From positions 1 to 34,188 of the IMG/VR virus record IMGVR_UViG_3300037189_007193: DNA of 34,188 nucleotides. One strand, given 5' to 3'. The notes below the pieces were generated by a model, which was not told where the DNA came from, searched no databases, and worked only from the letters and a program-made list of their open reading frames with translations. The DNA is from a virus. How positions within the stretch are numbered: position 1 is the first letter of the stretch; each line of letters opens with the position of its first letter. The translations under genes and the position numbers were made by a program. This document shows positions 27,638-34,188 of the stretch, one piece after another.

Positions 27638-28884
27638 GAGGGTGTCCAGGTCGCGCAGAACTTACACGTAGGCTGCTTGGACTCGTCATGGAAACACCCC
27701 GTATCCCATCCCCAAGTGATTGAAGTCTCGGAAGGGGGACAGTTACGGGACTGCACAACCTTGAGAATACGAATGTTTTCGTCATCGTCTACGGGTTCAA
27801 GCCCAAGGATTACATCAGAGTCCTGAAAGAACGAGGACGAGTAACCGATTGAATCTGCCGACACTTTGTTGCCACGCATCTTCCACAAAAGGGTTTGCGT
27901 GGTGATTACTACGGGGATATTCAATCGCTGGGCTACGCGCTTCAACGCCCTAGTTATATTAGTCAGTGCTTGAGGGGTGTTCGCTTCTCCAGTAACTGAA
28001 TCCATCATCAAGTATACGCCGTCTACAAAGAGGATATCGGGGTTAAGTTGCTCTGCTTTGGCAACCAAAGAATCGACCGTCAGTCCGTTGATTGCATCCA
28101 CCAAATGGAAGGGCTGCTTGCCCTCGGAGTCCGCCAGCATGTCGTGGTAGCGGGTCTCTTCGCTCTCAAACAACTTGCCTCGACGAAGTCGACCGTGAGA
28201 GATGTGTGCCCGCATGGAGTCGTGTCGCTGGAGTTGTTCGTGGTTGTTCATCTCAAAGGACTGGAACATGGGTACTTTCCCATCTTCGTGGACGTTGATA
28301 GCCATCTGCAGTGCAATCTGTGACTTACCAGTTTTTGGGGGAGCAATGACGGTAATCAACTGTCCGCCCTGAAGTCCTGCGGTTGCTTCGTCAATCTTCT
28401 CGAACCCCGTGCCGATTCCGAGAAGGACCGAGTTCTGTACGTTCTCGTAATCCTTGAAACGTGATGTTGGGTCGGCGTTGACATCAATGTGGGTCGTTCC
28501 CTGGATGCCCTGCGCGTTGACCAACGTAACCGTATTGGACATCTCAAGGATGGCGGACTCATGGTCGTTTCCCTGAAGTTTTTCGATGACCGTGCTTGCG
28601 CCCTGAAGCGCAATCGTCTTGCGACGAAACGCAATCGTCTGGTCAATTAAGTAGTCAATTGTGTCTTCGACTTTGAGCGCGGTGAAGTTTGGGTAGTTGT
28701 CCTTGACCGTGGTGTAAGTCGGAACCTCGCTGTACGTGCCGTAGTGTTCGCGGACAAACTTCCAGACACGACGCAGGTCATCGTCGACAATCCAGTCGTC
28801 TTTTACTCCCGCCTCAATGACGGGAATGATGTTACGGTCAGTAATGACTTTACTGACCAAACGATATTCATTATCGTGTGCCAT
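27634..28884 (-). CDS. Replicative DnaB-type helicase (416 aa)
   Basis: ATG with TGGAGGGTAAAGC ahead. An N-terminal helical domain (1-125) precedes a RecA-like ATPase: Walker A APPKTGKS (181-188), FQSFEMNN (motif 1a) and Walker B ILFVDGV (284-290), with QSRN and arginine-finger-like residues further on. The end has Cys-x..Cys-x2-Cys (CFHDESKQPTCKFC), an unusual Cys cluster in a DnaB protein that might bind zinc. It unwinds the fork 5' to 3' and recruits the primase encoded immediately downstream. Confidence 0.9.
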   Translation of the reverse strand: MAHDNEYRLVSKVITDRNIIPVIEAGVKDDWIVDDDLRRVWKFVREHYGTYSEVPTYTTVKDNYPNFTALKVEDTIDYLIDQTIAFRRKTIALQGASTVIEKLQGNDHESAILEMSNTVTLVNAQGIQGTTHIDVNADPTSRFKDYENVQNSVLLGIGTGFEKIDEATAGLQGGQLITVIAPPKTGKSQIALQMAINVHEDGKVPMFQSFEMNNHEQLQRHDSMRAHISHGRLRRGKLFESEETRYHDMLADSEGKQPFHLVDAINGLTVDSLVAKAEQLNPDILFVDGVYLMMDSVTGEANTPQALTNITRALKRVAQRLNIPVVITTQTLLWKMRGNKVSADSIGYSSSFFQDSDVILGLEPVDDDENIRILKVVQSRNCPPSETSITWGWDTGCFHDESKQPTCKFCATWTPS

Positions 28885-28904
28885 GCTTTACCCTCCAGTA
28901 AAAA

Positions 28905-29315
28905 CTATAAATTATTGAGTTCGACACCCCAGGAGCCGAATCGCGCAACGCCCCCCTGGGTGTCTACTATACCCTTCAAATTTGGTCGGTACGGTAGGTC
29001 GTCCCGAAGTTCTTTCCAATCATCGTACAGATTAGCGTAAGCAAAGGGGTTCCCGCCTCTGTTGTCCAACTTCTCCATCAGCGTGTCGAGTTCGGTTTGA
29101 GTCCAGCCGTCCTCGGCAAACCCAGCAAGTTCGACAACCAGCCCGTAATTAAATTGTATGTTCCACAGGTGACTAAGTTGTTCTTTCTTAAACTTAATCT
29201 TTCTCTCTGTTTTTTTGAGAAACCTTCCTGTGTCTTCCGAGTAAACGTCGCAAACCACTTCCGAGGTTACGATAATTCTTGGTGGAGAGTCGTTTGAAAT
29301 GTCGCCGTTTATCAC
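28905..29315 (-). CDS. Unknown protein of replication cluster (136 aa)
   Basis: GTG start in a GTGA overlap with the SWIM gene. N-terminal strands (PRIIVTSEVVCDVYSE), then a basic helix (KKTERKIKFKKEQLSHLW), and acidic/aromatic second half with PFAYANLYDDWKELRDDL. No recognised motif. Between a SWIM protein and the DnaB-type helicase, so probably accessory to replication. Confidence 0.75.
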   Translation of the reverse strand: MINGDISNDSPPRIIVTSEVVCDVYSEDTGRFLKKTERKIKFKKEQLSHLWNIQFNYGLVVELAGFAEDGWTQTELDTLMEKLDNRGGNPFAYANLYDDWKELRDDLPYRPNLKGIVDTQGGVARFGSWGVELNNL

Positions 29316-29620
29316 TCGACAAATCCGATTTTGCCGTACCGAAGAATGAAATCGCGGAATGATTCGGCGGTATCTCCCATCGCCAGTATTTCTTCCTCTT
29401 CAACTTCATCGGGAACTTTAAGTGACCAAGTGCCGTCGTTGGTGCGGAGTTCTTTCTTTACCTTTGCAACGTGAGAGCATCGGCTGGAAGACGCAAACTT
29501 GGGGCACGAACAGCGCATGATGCGCCAGTTTACGCTGTCTGCCTCGACCTCAAACACTCCTTCTTCGGACAAGAAGAACTGGATGGTGCGCCAATCTGCT
29601 TCCATTTTTGCTTCTCTCAT
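29312..29620 (-). CDS. SWIM zinc-finger protein (102 aa)
   Basis: Cys37, Cys39, Cys48 and His50 (RCSCPKFASSSRCSHVAKV) form the CxCx8CxH SWIM signature, known in SNF2-type ATPases, recombination mediators (Shu/Sws1) and transposases for DNA or protein binding. Upstream are strands (IQFFLSEEGVFEVEAD) and downstream an acidic helix. It overlaps the loader gene by one base and the next gene by 4. In a replication operon it might be an adaptor for recombination or loading. Confidence 0.75.
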   Translation of the reverse strand: MREAKMEADWRTIQFFLSEEGVFEVEADSVNWRIMRCSCPKFASSSRCSHVAKVKKELRTNDGTWSLKVPDEVEEEEILAMGDTAESFRDFILRYGKIGFVE

Positions 29621-30342
29621 TACGCTCTCCGAAGGTCCTCTCCGTCTATTGTAACGCGACGGAACGCCTCATACGCGAATGAACCCATTGCCTCTGAATA
29701 TTTCTGCGCCCAGTTTTCGCGCTTGGTATTTGTGGTAATGATGGTGGGAAGTCCTCGGTCATACCGAGAACGGAGAATCTCGTCGAAAGAGAAGTCGTCG
29801 TACTTGGAACCGTATTCCTTGCCCAAGTCATCCAGCACGAGGATGCGAACATTAAATCGGTCATCCCTTGCGCGACCGTGGAACCCTTCCATCTCCGCGA
29901 TAAGGGAACGCTTCTCTTCGGGGTCAGCCTCAAAAGTTGCTTTCTTCTTCCAAAGCATGTCGGTCATGGTCAGGTAATGGATGGGGCGACACTTCAGTCC
30001 GAAGTCTTCCGCCGAGTAGTGGAGCAACTTGCGGGTATCGGTTTCGTTCTCTGGCAAGTTGCGGACAACCTCCATCAGTGTGGTTACCGCGTGGGTTGTC
30101 TTTCCCATTCCAGGCTTGCCGTCAAACAAAAGTCCAACGCCCGTGATGCCAAGACCGCCGTTGTTCATGACCACCAAGCCTTCGCTCAAGTCACGAATCC
30201 AGTCATTGATTTCCTCAGGAAACCGACCCTTGTCTCGAACAATGTCGGATGGTTCAAATCCCCAAAACCGCGACGGGATGTTTGAAGTCTTGACCATCCA
30301 GTGTCGCTTGATAGGTGAAAGTTTAGAAACGTCATACGTCAT
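29620..30342 (-). CDS. DnaC-like AAA+ helicase loader (240 aa)
   Basis: Start ATG at 30342, overlapping the initiator-like gene by 11 bases; an upstream in-frame start would extend deep into it. Walker A FDGKPGMGKT (73-82); Walker B ILVLDDLG (167-174); sensor-like TIITTNTKRENW (200-211), then an arginine near the C-terminus (FRRV). It fits the DnaC/IstB group that loads DnaB-type helicase onto DNA. The acidic DDFSFDEILRSRYD between is typical of the family. Confidence 0.85.
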   Translation of the reverse strand: MTYDVSKLSPIKRHWMVKTSNIPSRFWGFEPSDIVRDKGRFPEEINDWIRDLSEGLVVMNNGGLGITGVGLLFDGKPGMGKTTHAVTTLMEVVRNLPENETDTRKLLHYSAEDFGLKCRPIHYLTMTDMLWKKKATFEADPEEKRSLIAEMEGFHGRARDDRFNVRILVLDDLGKEYGSKYDDFSFDEILRSRYDRGLPTIITTNTKRENWAQKYSEAMGSFAYEAFRRVTIDGEDLRRA

Positions 30343-31264
30343 TTTGCGCAGCCCTCTCTTCGTGCCGTTGCATAGATTTGCGACCAGCAATCGAGTTATC
30401 GAACTGCCGTCCATCCGAAGCATACACGAACTCGTCAATGTCAGAAACCTCCGACACACTCACCTGGCTCAAGTCGGTCTTAAACGTATTCAGAAATCGC
30501 CCGATAATCGCGCCTGAGTTCTCCAACGCATCGCGGTAGTTATACGGGTCCTCAAAGAACTGTCGCACCAGCGCGAGTTCAATTACCGCTGTCGTGTAGC
30601 CCTTGGCGCGATACCCGCGCAACGCACCTGCAAGTTTGTTTGCATTAACCAAGCCTGGTGTCATCGGGTTCTTTTTTGCCAGCATCCGCGTGAACTCATA
30701 CGCCACATCGGTTGGGGTCCATTCTTCTTCCGACCGCCATAATCTTGTGTTCGGGTCTTTCTTTGAAACTGGTCGACCTTTGGGCTTTGCCACTTCCTCC
30801 TCGAACAAACCAAAGCCACCGATGTTGTCATCGCCGCTCGTGTCCTCGCCCCGTGTGTAATGCATTTTTCCTCCCGTTTTTGCAAAAGAATACGAAGTAT
30901 TCTTTTTTACCACTGTTAAGTAGTTCACACTATCAATAGTTAAGCAGTCAACTGTTGATGCCTCTTTTTCGAGGCATTGCTCCTCTTCTGCCAATGCCTC
31001 GTTTTCGAGGTGTTCTCCGATGAAATATCGGTTGTACGACTTGTAACCCAAGTTGCGTTTCCGTCTCTCGGTTCGCAAAATCTCATGACCTTCGAGTCCC
31101 CTGATGGCACGACGAAGCGCCTCTCGTTTGAGGTCGGTCAGCAATCCCAGTTCATCCAAAGAAATATCCGCGACGGAATGACGCGACACATGAAGGAGAG
31201 TCGCTAAGACTCTAAACTCAGTACTTGTTAATTGCTTAGTGAAAAAGTATTCAGGAAGGTTCAC
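30332..31264 (-). CDS. Winged-HTH replication-initiator-like protein (310 aa)
   Basis: N-terminal winged helix: STEFRVLATLLHVSRHSVAD, then ISLDELGLLTDLKREALRRA and RTERRKRNLGYKSY, as in phage replisome organiser/DnaD-like proteins. A linker (about 95-180) is acidic and Ser/Thr-rich, the C-terminal part (EEWTPTDVAYEFTRMLA) is helical and resembles a helicase- or loader-binding domain. It is the first gene of the leftward replication cluster, next to the loader, as initiators usually are. GTG start. An origin would be expected nearby or inside the gene, but I cannot point to iterons. Confidence 0.7.
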   Translation of the reverse strand: MNLPEYFFTKQLTSTEFRVLATLLHVSRHSVADISLDELGLLTDLKREALRRAIRGLEGHEILRTERRKRNLGYKSYNRYFIGEHLENEALAEEEQCLEKEASTVDCLTIDSVNYLTVVKKNTSYSFAKTGGKMHYTRGEDTSGDDNIGGFGLFEEEVAKPKGRPVSKKDPNTRLWRSEEEWTPTDVAYEFTRMLAKKNPMTPGLVNANKLAGALRGYRAKGYTTAVIELALVRQFFEDPYNYRDALENSGAIIGRFLNTFKTDLSQVSVSEVSDIDEFVYASDGRQFDNSIAGRKSMQRHEERAAQNDV

Positions 31265-31388
31265 TTGGCTCCTCGTCGATGGCTAATGCTGCCACCACGA
31301 AGAGTTCTGCCAACTTGGTGACTTCTTCACCGTTGGCATTAGGAAACCACGCCTCAATCATTTTGCGTACTTCTTTAGTGCTAACCAC
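31251..31388 (-). CDS. Very small unknown protein (45 aa)
   Basis: Found by direct reading. GTG at 31388, overlapping the membrane protein stop by 8 bases, and overlapping the initiator-like start by 14. The product MVSTKEVRKMIEAWFPNANG... then a helical hydrophobic/acidic end (LFVVAALAIDEEPSEPS). No family recognised. Chain position supports it. Confidence 0.65.
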   Translation of the reverse strand: MVSTKEVRKMIEAWFPNANGEEVTKLAELFVVAALAIDEEPSEPS

Positions 31389-31656
31389 GTCGCCCTCTTC
31401 TAATTTCGGTTACTCCAGTATCAATGTTCGTAACCAATACAACAACTGTCAATGAGATGAACGCCGAAGCAAGCCCACCTATAAACATCATGCCGCCACT
31501 GGTGCCGAGTACCCAATGATATATGAAGACCAAAGGAATTGTTGCCCAACTCTTAATCGTCCGCGTGTCGAACGGCGTAAAGTTCAGGCTCCCGATGAAT
31601 TCCGTAGAAAACGCGGTGGCTAATCCAACAATAAGTATGACGATTAAAGTGTCCAT
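31381..31656 (-). CDS. Multi-pass membrane protein (91 aa)
   Basis: Hydrophobic stretches at about 3-23 (TLIVILIVGLATAFSTEF), 38-54 and 56-78, with a basic C-terminal tail (EIRRGRRG), suggest three transmembrane helices. A holin is conceivable by size, but there is no endolysin nearby and the gene sits between tail and replication genes. It starts 9 bases after the tail gene's stop. Function unknown. Confidence 0.75.
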   Translation of the reverse strand: MDTLIVILIVGLATAFSTEFIGSLNFTPFDTRTIKSWATIPLVFIYHWVLGTSGGMMFIGGLASAFISLTVVVLVTNIDTGVTEIRRGRRG

Positions 31657-31665
31657 GAGAGAATC

Positions 31666-34098
31666 TTACTCTGCAAACCCCAAACATGTGGAGTCAAAAA
31701 TGGTGCCTAATTCAGAAACCACGTAATATGGTGCGCCACTAGGAAGTTGGTTAGGTAAGTTTTGAATCAACGCAGGAAGTTTGTAGTTCTTTGCCGCGTA
31801 TCCAATTGACTTGGAGTTGTTTACGGTACCTGTCCACAGTGCGTCGAGGTTTGAGCCGTCAAAATAATCAGAAGCAAAGTAACGCGGCTCCAACTGCACG
31901 GCGTCTAAATAAAGCGAACCAGTAAACGACGCACTTGTGATAGAAATATCAAGTTGGGGGGTTGACACACTTTGGGGGATAAAGATGGTCGAAGTAACCC
32001 GAACCCAATCCGTTCCTACCGATGTCACGCCAGTAACGTCGGTGACTCCAGTAATGCCGCCAATAGTGGTAGTTACGTTGACTGTTGTGGAAGCCTTTAC
32101 GTAGTAGGACAGCGTCCAGTAACTATTATTAGTAATGGCAATGTTGGCAATAGCCGCCGAGACCGCAGAAGAAGAACCAGTTAATTTTAAAGATTGTGTT
32201 CCTGTAATTACGCCCACTGGTGTGTCCGTGTCCGTAGTTGCCGTTCCAGTAGTCGTCCAACCCGTTCCTGGTGTACCGTGCTCAAACGATGGGTTAGGAA
32301 TAAAATTTTGTTTTGTAGAGTTTAGTTTCAGCAAAAGACCACGAGGCTCGTAGTAATCGCTTGCCGAACTATTCTTTTCAAACTGGACCATATCTACATA
32401 ACGAGTCCCGCTGGTTCCAAAAGCAATATTTAACGAAGCGTATGCCGCCCCAGTGGGAGCCACTTCGGTTTCGGCACCCCTTCCCCACGTTGTGGTTGCG
32501 CTATACGTACTTGAGGTTGTTGACAAAGAAGTACCGAATTGGTTATACCAAGTGACAGATAGGGTGTCAGTTGATGTGCTAGACGCGGTTTTTAAATACG
32601 CACTGAACGTGTAGGTTTGTCCAGCCACAACAGGAATTCCCTTTGTGGTAGGAGCAGACGCGCCATTGGTAATAGAATCAGCGTTTGCGTTAACAATTAC
32701 TTTTCCAGAATAAGTAGTATCAATTGCCAGCGCTTGCGCGGTAGGAACCGCCGTTGCCGTTTCCGTAGCAATTGTTGAGGAGTTGCTGGCAATCCAGTTT
32801 CCAACACCCTTGTAAAAGGTTGCGTCTTGAACAGTCAACATCATGTTGCCCTTACCACCGTAAACGACAGCGTCATTTGCCGTTGTGTTTAGGTCTGCAG
32901 TGCTGCGCACAGTGGGTGCATATCCCGTGAGGTCTTCGGCAAATATCCCCATTGAATCTGATGTTCCCTTGCCAGAAACAATCTTTCGGGCATCCCGCGC
33001 CAATTTTCGACGGCTTTGGCTAAATTCAATGTTGTCACCAGGAAGACCGTAATCCAACAGAGTGAGGTTAACAAGCGGTGGAAGTTGACGTTGCCCAGCA
33101 GGGTCGGGAAGCAACGCATCCAAGGCGGTGTACATTTCATCAACCGTAAACGAAACGCCATACATGAACTTATATATGTCAGTGGTCGGAGAAATTTCGC
33201 CTAACGAATCGTTTTCTCCCGACGTAATGACGCGAGGAAGAAAATGCATCACTTTATCGTGCGTGTTTCTAGAACGGTTGTCTCCGCCAAGAACTTCATT
33301 GTGTTGGTCAGGAACAACCACAGTTACCGCGTCAATGCGTTTCCAGAAAAAACGAGAGTTATTAGAAACCGTCGTGTCCTCAAGCAAAACCCAAACCGAG
33401 TAGTGACAAGCACGACCCTCTACAATAGGCGTAGTGCCTGTTTGTTCTGGATAGTCAACATACGGTCCAGTAGTGGGGCTGCTATAAGTGGGAGTTTCTC
33501 CATCGCTGAGTTTAGTTTTATTTGTAATGACGGCGTCAACAAGGACGACCCCATCCTCAGCAGTCTCTGAGATTCCCTGTTGGTTGCGAAGAAGGCGAAA
33601 TCTAACAATAGGTTCCGTTGGAGTTCCGATGGGTCGCCCACTCCAAGAAAGTTTTACCTTTCCGTAATCCAACACGGTTGCTTCAAATGGAGCAATGCTA
33701 GGAGAAGCCTCAGCCGTTCCACCGTAGAGAAACCATCCTAAAAGACCAACACGACCGTAGTTTTCCACGGCGGTGGGCAAGGTCAGTCCCGAACCAGACG
33801 GTGCTGTTCCAAGCGCAACAGTAAACGTGTTTGACGTCATCGGTGTCGTAACGGTAAATTTTCCGTCAAATTCTTCGCGAGCGGCGGTAGTGGTGGTAGC
33901 CGTGTTTGAAACCGTGCCGATGATTTCAATTTTATCGCCAATTACAAAATTGTGGTTGAATAAAGCACCGTTGGCATTGACCCCGTCGTAATAGTCAATT
34001 CCTGTAGTGTAAGTTACGTTGAGACCAGCAACGGATACCGCACGAATTTTAAACGTTTGATAGTAAAGGTTTACATTGCCACTGTCATATCTGACCAT
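31666..34098 (-). CDS. Minor tail/baseplate protein with tail-protein-I-like and sugar-binding-like domains (810 aa)
   Basis: N-terminal strands (1-130), then a fibronectin-like region (135-260: ATVLDYGKVKLSWSGRP). Residues about 280-400 (HFLPRVITSG, FTVDEMYTALDALLPD, RRKLARDARKIVSGKGTS) follow the phage tail protein I/TIGR02242 pattern of baseplate proteins. Two jelly-roll CBM-like modules follow: about 425-585 (YTFSAYLKTASST...VQFEKNSSASDYYEP) and 598-748 (IPNPSFEHGTPGTGW...VQLEPRYFASDYFDG). These likely contact host surface glycans. Short C-terminal domain ends DSTCLGFAE. ATG with TTAGGAAAATTAA ahead. Confidence 0.85.
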   Translation of the reverse strand: MVRYDSGNVNLYYQTFKIRAVSVAGLNVTYTTGIDYYDGVNANGALFNHNFVIGDKIEIIGTVSNTATTTTAAREEFDGKFTVTTPMTSNTFTVALGTAPSGSGLTLPTAVENYGRVGLLGWFLYGGTAEASPSIAPFEATVLDYGKVKLSWSGRPIGTPTEPIVRFRLLRNQQGISETAEDGVVLVDAVITNKTKLSDGETPTYSSPTTGPYVDYPEQTGTTPIVEGRACHYSVWVLLEDTTVSNNSRFFWKRIDAVTVVVPDQHNEVLGGDNRSRNTHDKVMHFLPRVITSGENDSLGEISPTTDIYKFMYGVSFTVDEMYTALDALLPDPAGQRQLPPLVNLTLLDYGLPGDNIEFSQSRRKLARDARKIVSGKGTSDSMGIFAEDLTGYAPTVRSTADLNTTANDAVVYGGKGNMMLTVQDATFYKGVGNWIASNSSTIATETATAVPTAQALAIDTTYSGKVIVNANADSITNGASAPTTKGIPVVAGQTYTFSAYLKTASSTSTDTLSVTWYNQFGTSLSTTSSTYSATTTWGRGAETEVAPTGAAYASLNIAFGTSGTRYVDMVQFEKNSSASDYYEPRGLLLKLNSTKQNFIPNPSFEHGTPGTGWTTTGTATTDTDTPVGVITGTQSLKLTGSSSAVSAAIANIAITNNSYWTLSYYVKASTTVNVTTTIGGITGVTDVTGVTSVGTDWVRVTSTIFIPQSVSTPQLDISITSASFTGSLYLDAVQLEPRYFASDYFDGSNLDALWTGTVNNSKSIGYAAKNYKLPALIQNLPNQLPSGAPYYVVSELGTIFDSTCLGFAE

Positions 34099-34107
34099 TT
34101 AATTTTC

Positions 34108-34188
34108 CTAAAAAGCAGAACCACCATCGATAGAGGGGAGCGTTATTGCGCCCGCACTCCCGACGGCAAAGTAAGTTTGGCTGTTTGC
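34108..34188 (-). CDS. Partial tail gene, C-terminal end only (at least 26 aa)
   Basis: The frame runs off the right edge of the window and ends AVGSAGAITLPSIDGGSAF followed by TAG. This terminal motif is typical of phage structural/tail proteins and the next gene is a tail protein. Only the last part is seen, so the call is about its class only. The stop is followed by the SD of the 31666-34098 gene. Confidence 0.6.
   Translation of the reverse strand, partial: ANSQTYFAVGSAGAITLPSIDGGSAF

Noticed and set aside
1-34188. tRNA genes
   Set aside because: I looked for cloverleaf-like stretches in gaps and found none convincing; all gaps are short.
1-34188. CRISPR array, integrase, attachment site, insertion sequence
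   Set aside because: No repeat-spacer series, no tyrosine or serine recombinase motif and no transposase were seen.

Overview
This window is part of a tailed double-stranded DNA phage genome, most likely infecting an actinobacterium (the gene content recalls phages of freshwater or soil actinobacteria). The grounds are two WhiB-family Fe-S regulators, a full phage replication and recombination set, a large tail protein, many tiny ORFs that overlap by 1 to 17 bases, frequent GTG starts, and no ribosomal, metabolic or integrase genes. Terminase, portal, major capsid and lysis genes were not seen, so the window is a fragment of a larger genome. It is cut at the right end inside a tail gene.

Layout. 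(1) 20-5529, plus strand: about 20 very small genes, mostly acidic or cysteine-rich, joined by TAATG, GTGA or short 8-base overlaps. Recognisable members are a pyrimidine-dimer glycosylase, a HicA-like protein, a WhiB protein and a small HTH protein. Stem-loops without U-tracts sit in the few real gaps, just ahead of strong Shine-Dalgarno (SD) sites. (2) 5530-5609: convergent junction with a probable terminator for the minus-strand operon. (3) 5610-15368, minus strand: a DpdA/TGT-like TIM-barrel protein with a C-terminal cysteine cluster, a HAD-like protein with altered active-site residues, a nucleotidyltransferase-like protein, many unknown small proteins (possibly virion-associated) and a SpoVS homologue. 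A single plus-strand gene (12436-12705), apparently leaderless, interrupts this block. (4) 15415-31388, minus strand: the DNA metabolism block. Because transcription runs leftward, its order is initiator-like winged-HTH protein, AAA+ helicase loader, SWIM protein, DnaB-type helicase, TOPRIM primase, SNF2-type helicase, MerR-like HTH, ssDNA-binding-like protein, family A DNA polymerase, RecA, Hjc-like nuclease, WhiB, Cas4/RecB-like nuclease, HNH endonuclease and RuvC-like resolvase, interleaved with small unknown proteins. (5) 31381-34188, minus strand: a membrane protein, an 810-aa tail protein with a tail-protein-I-like domain and two jelly-roll sugar-binding-like modules, and the end of a second tail gene.

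How it works together. The minus-strand block encodes nearly everything for origin melting, helicase loading, priming, synthesis and recombination-dependent replication, including two unrelated Holliday-junction resolvase folds. The plus-strand block looks like an early or host-takeover region of small regulatory and zinc-binding-like proteins. The points most worth follow-up are a probable ATC start codon on the glycosylase gene, the DpdA-like fusion next to an apparently inactive HAD protein, the leaderless lone plus-strand gene, Leu at the polymerase position equivalent to E. coli Phe762, the tandem repeat upstream of the ssDNA-binding gene, and the family of SD-adjacent stem-loops.
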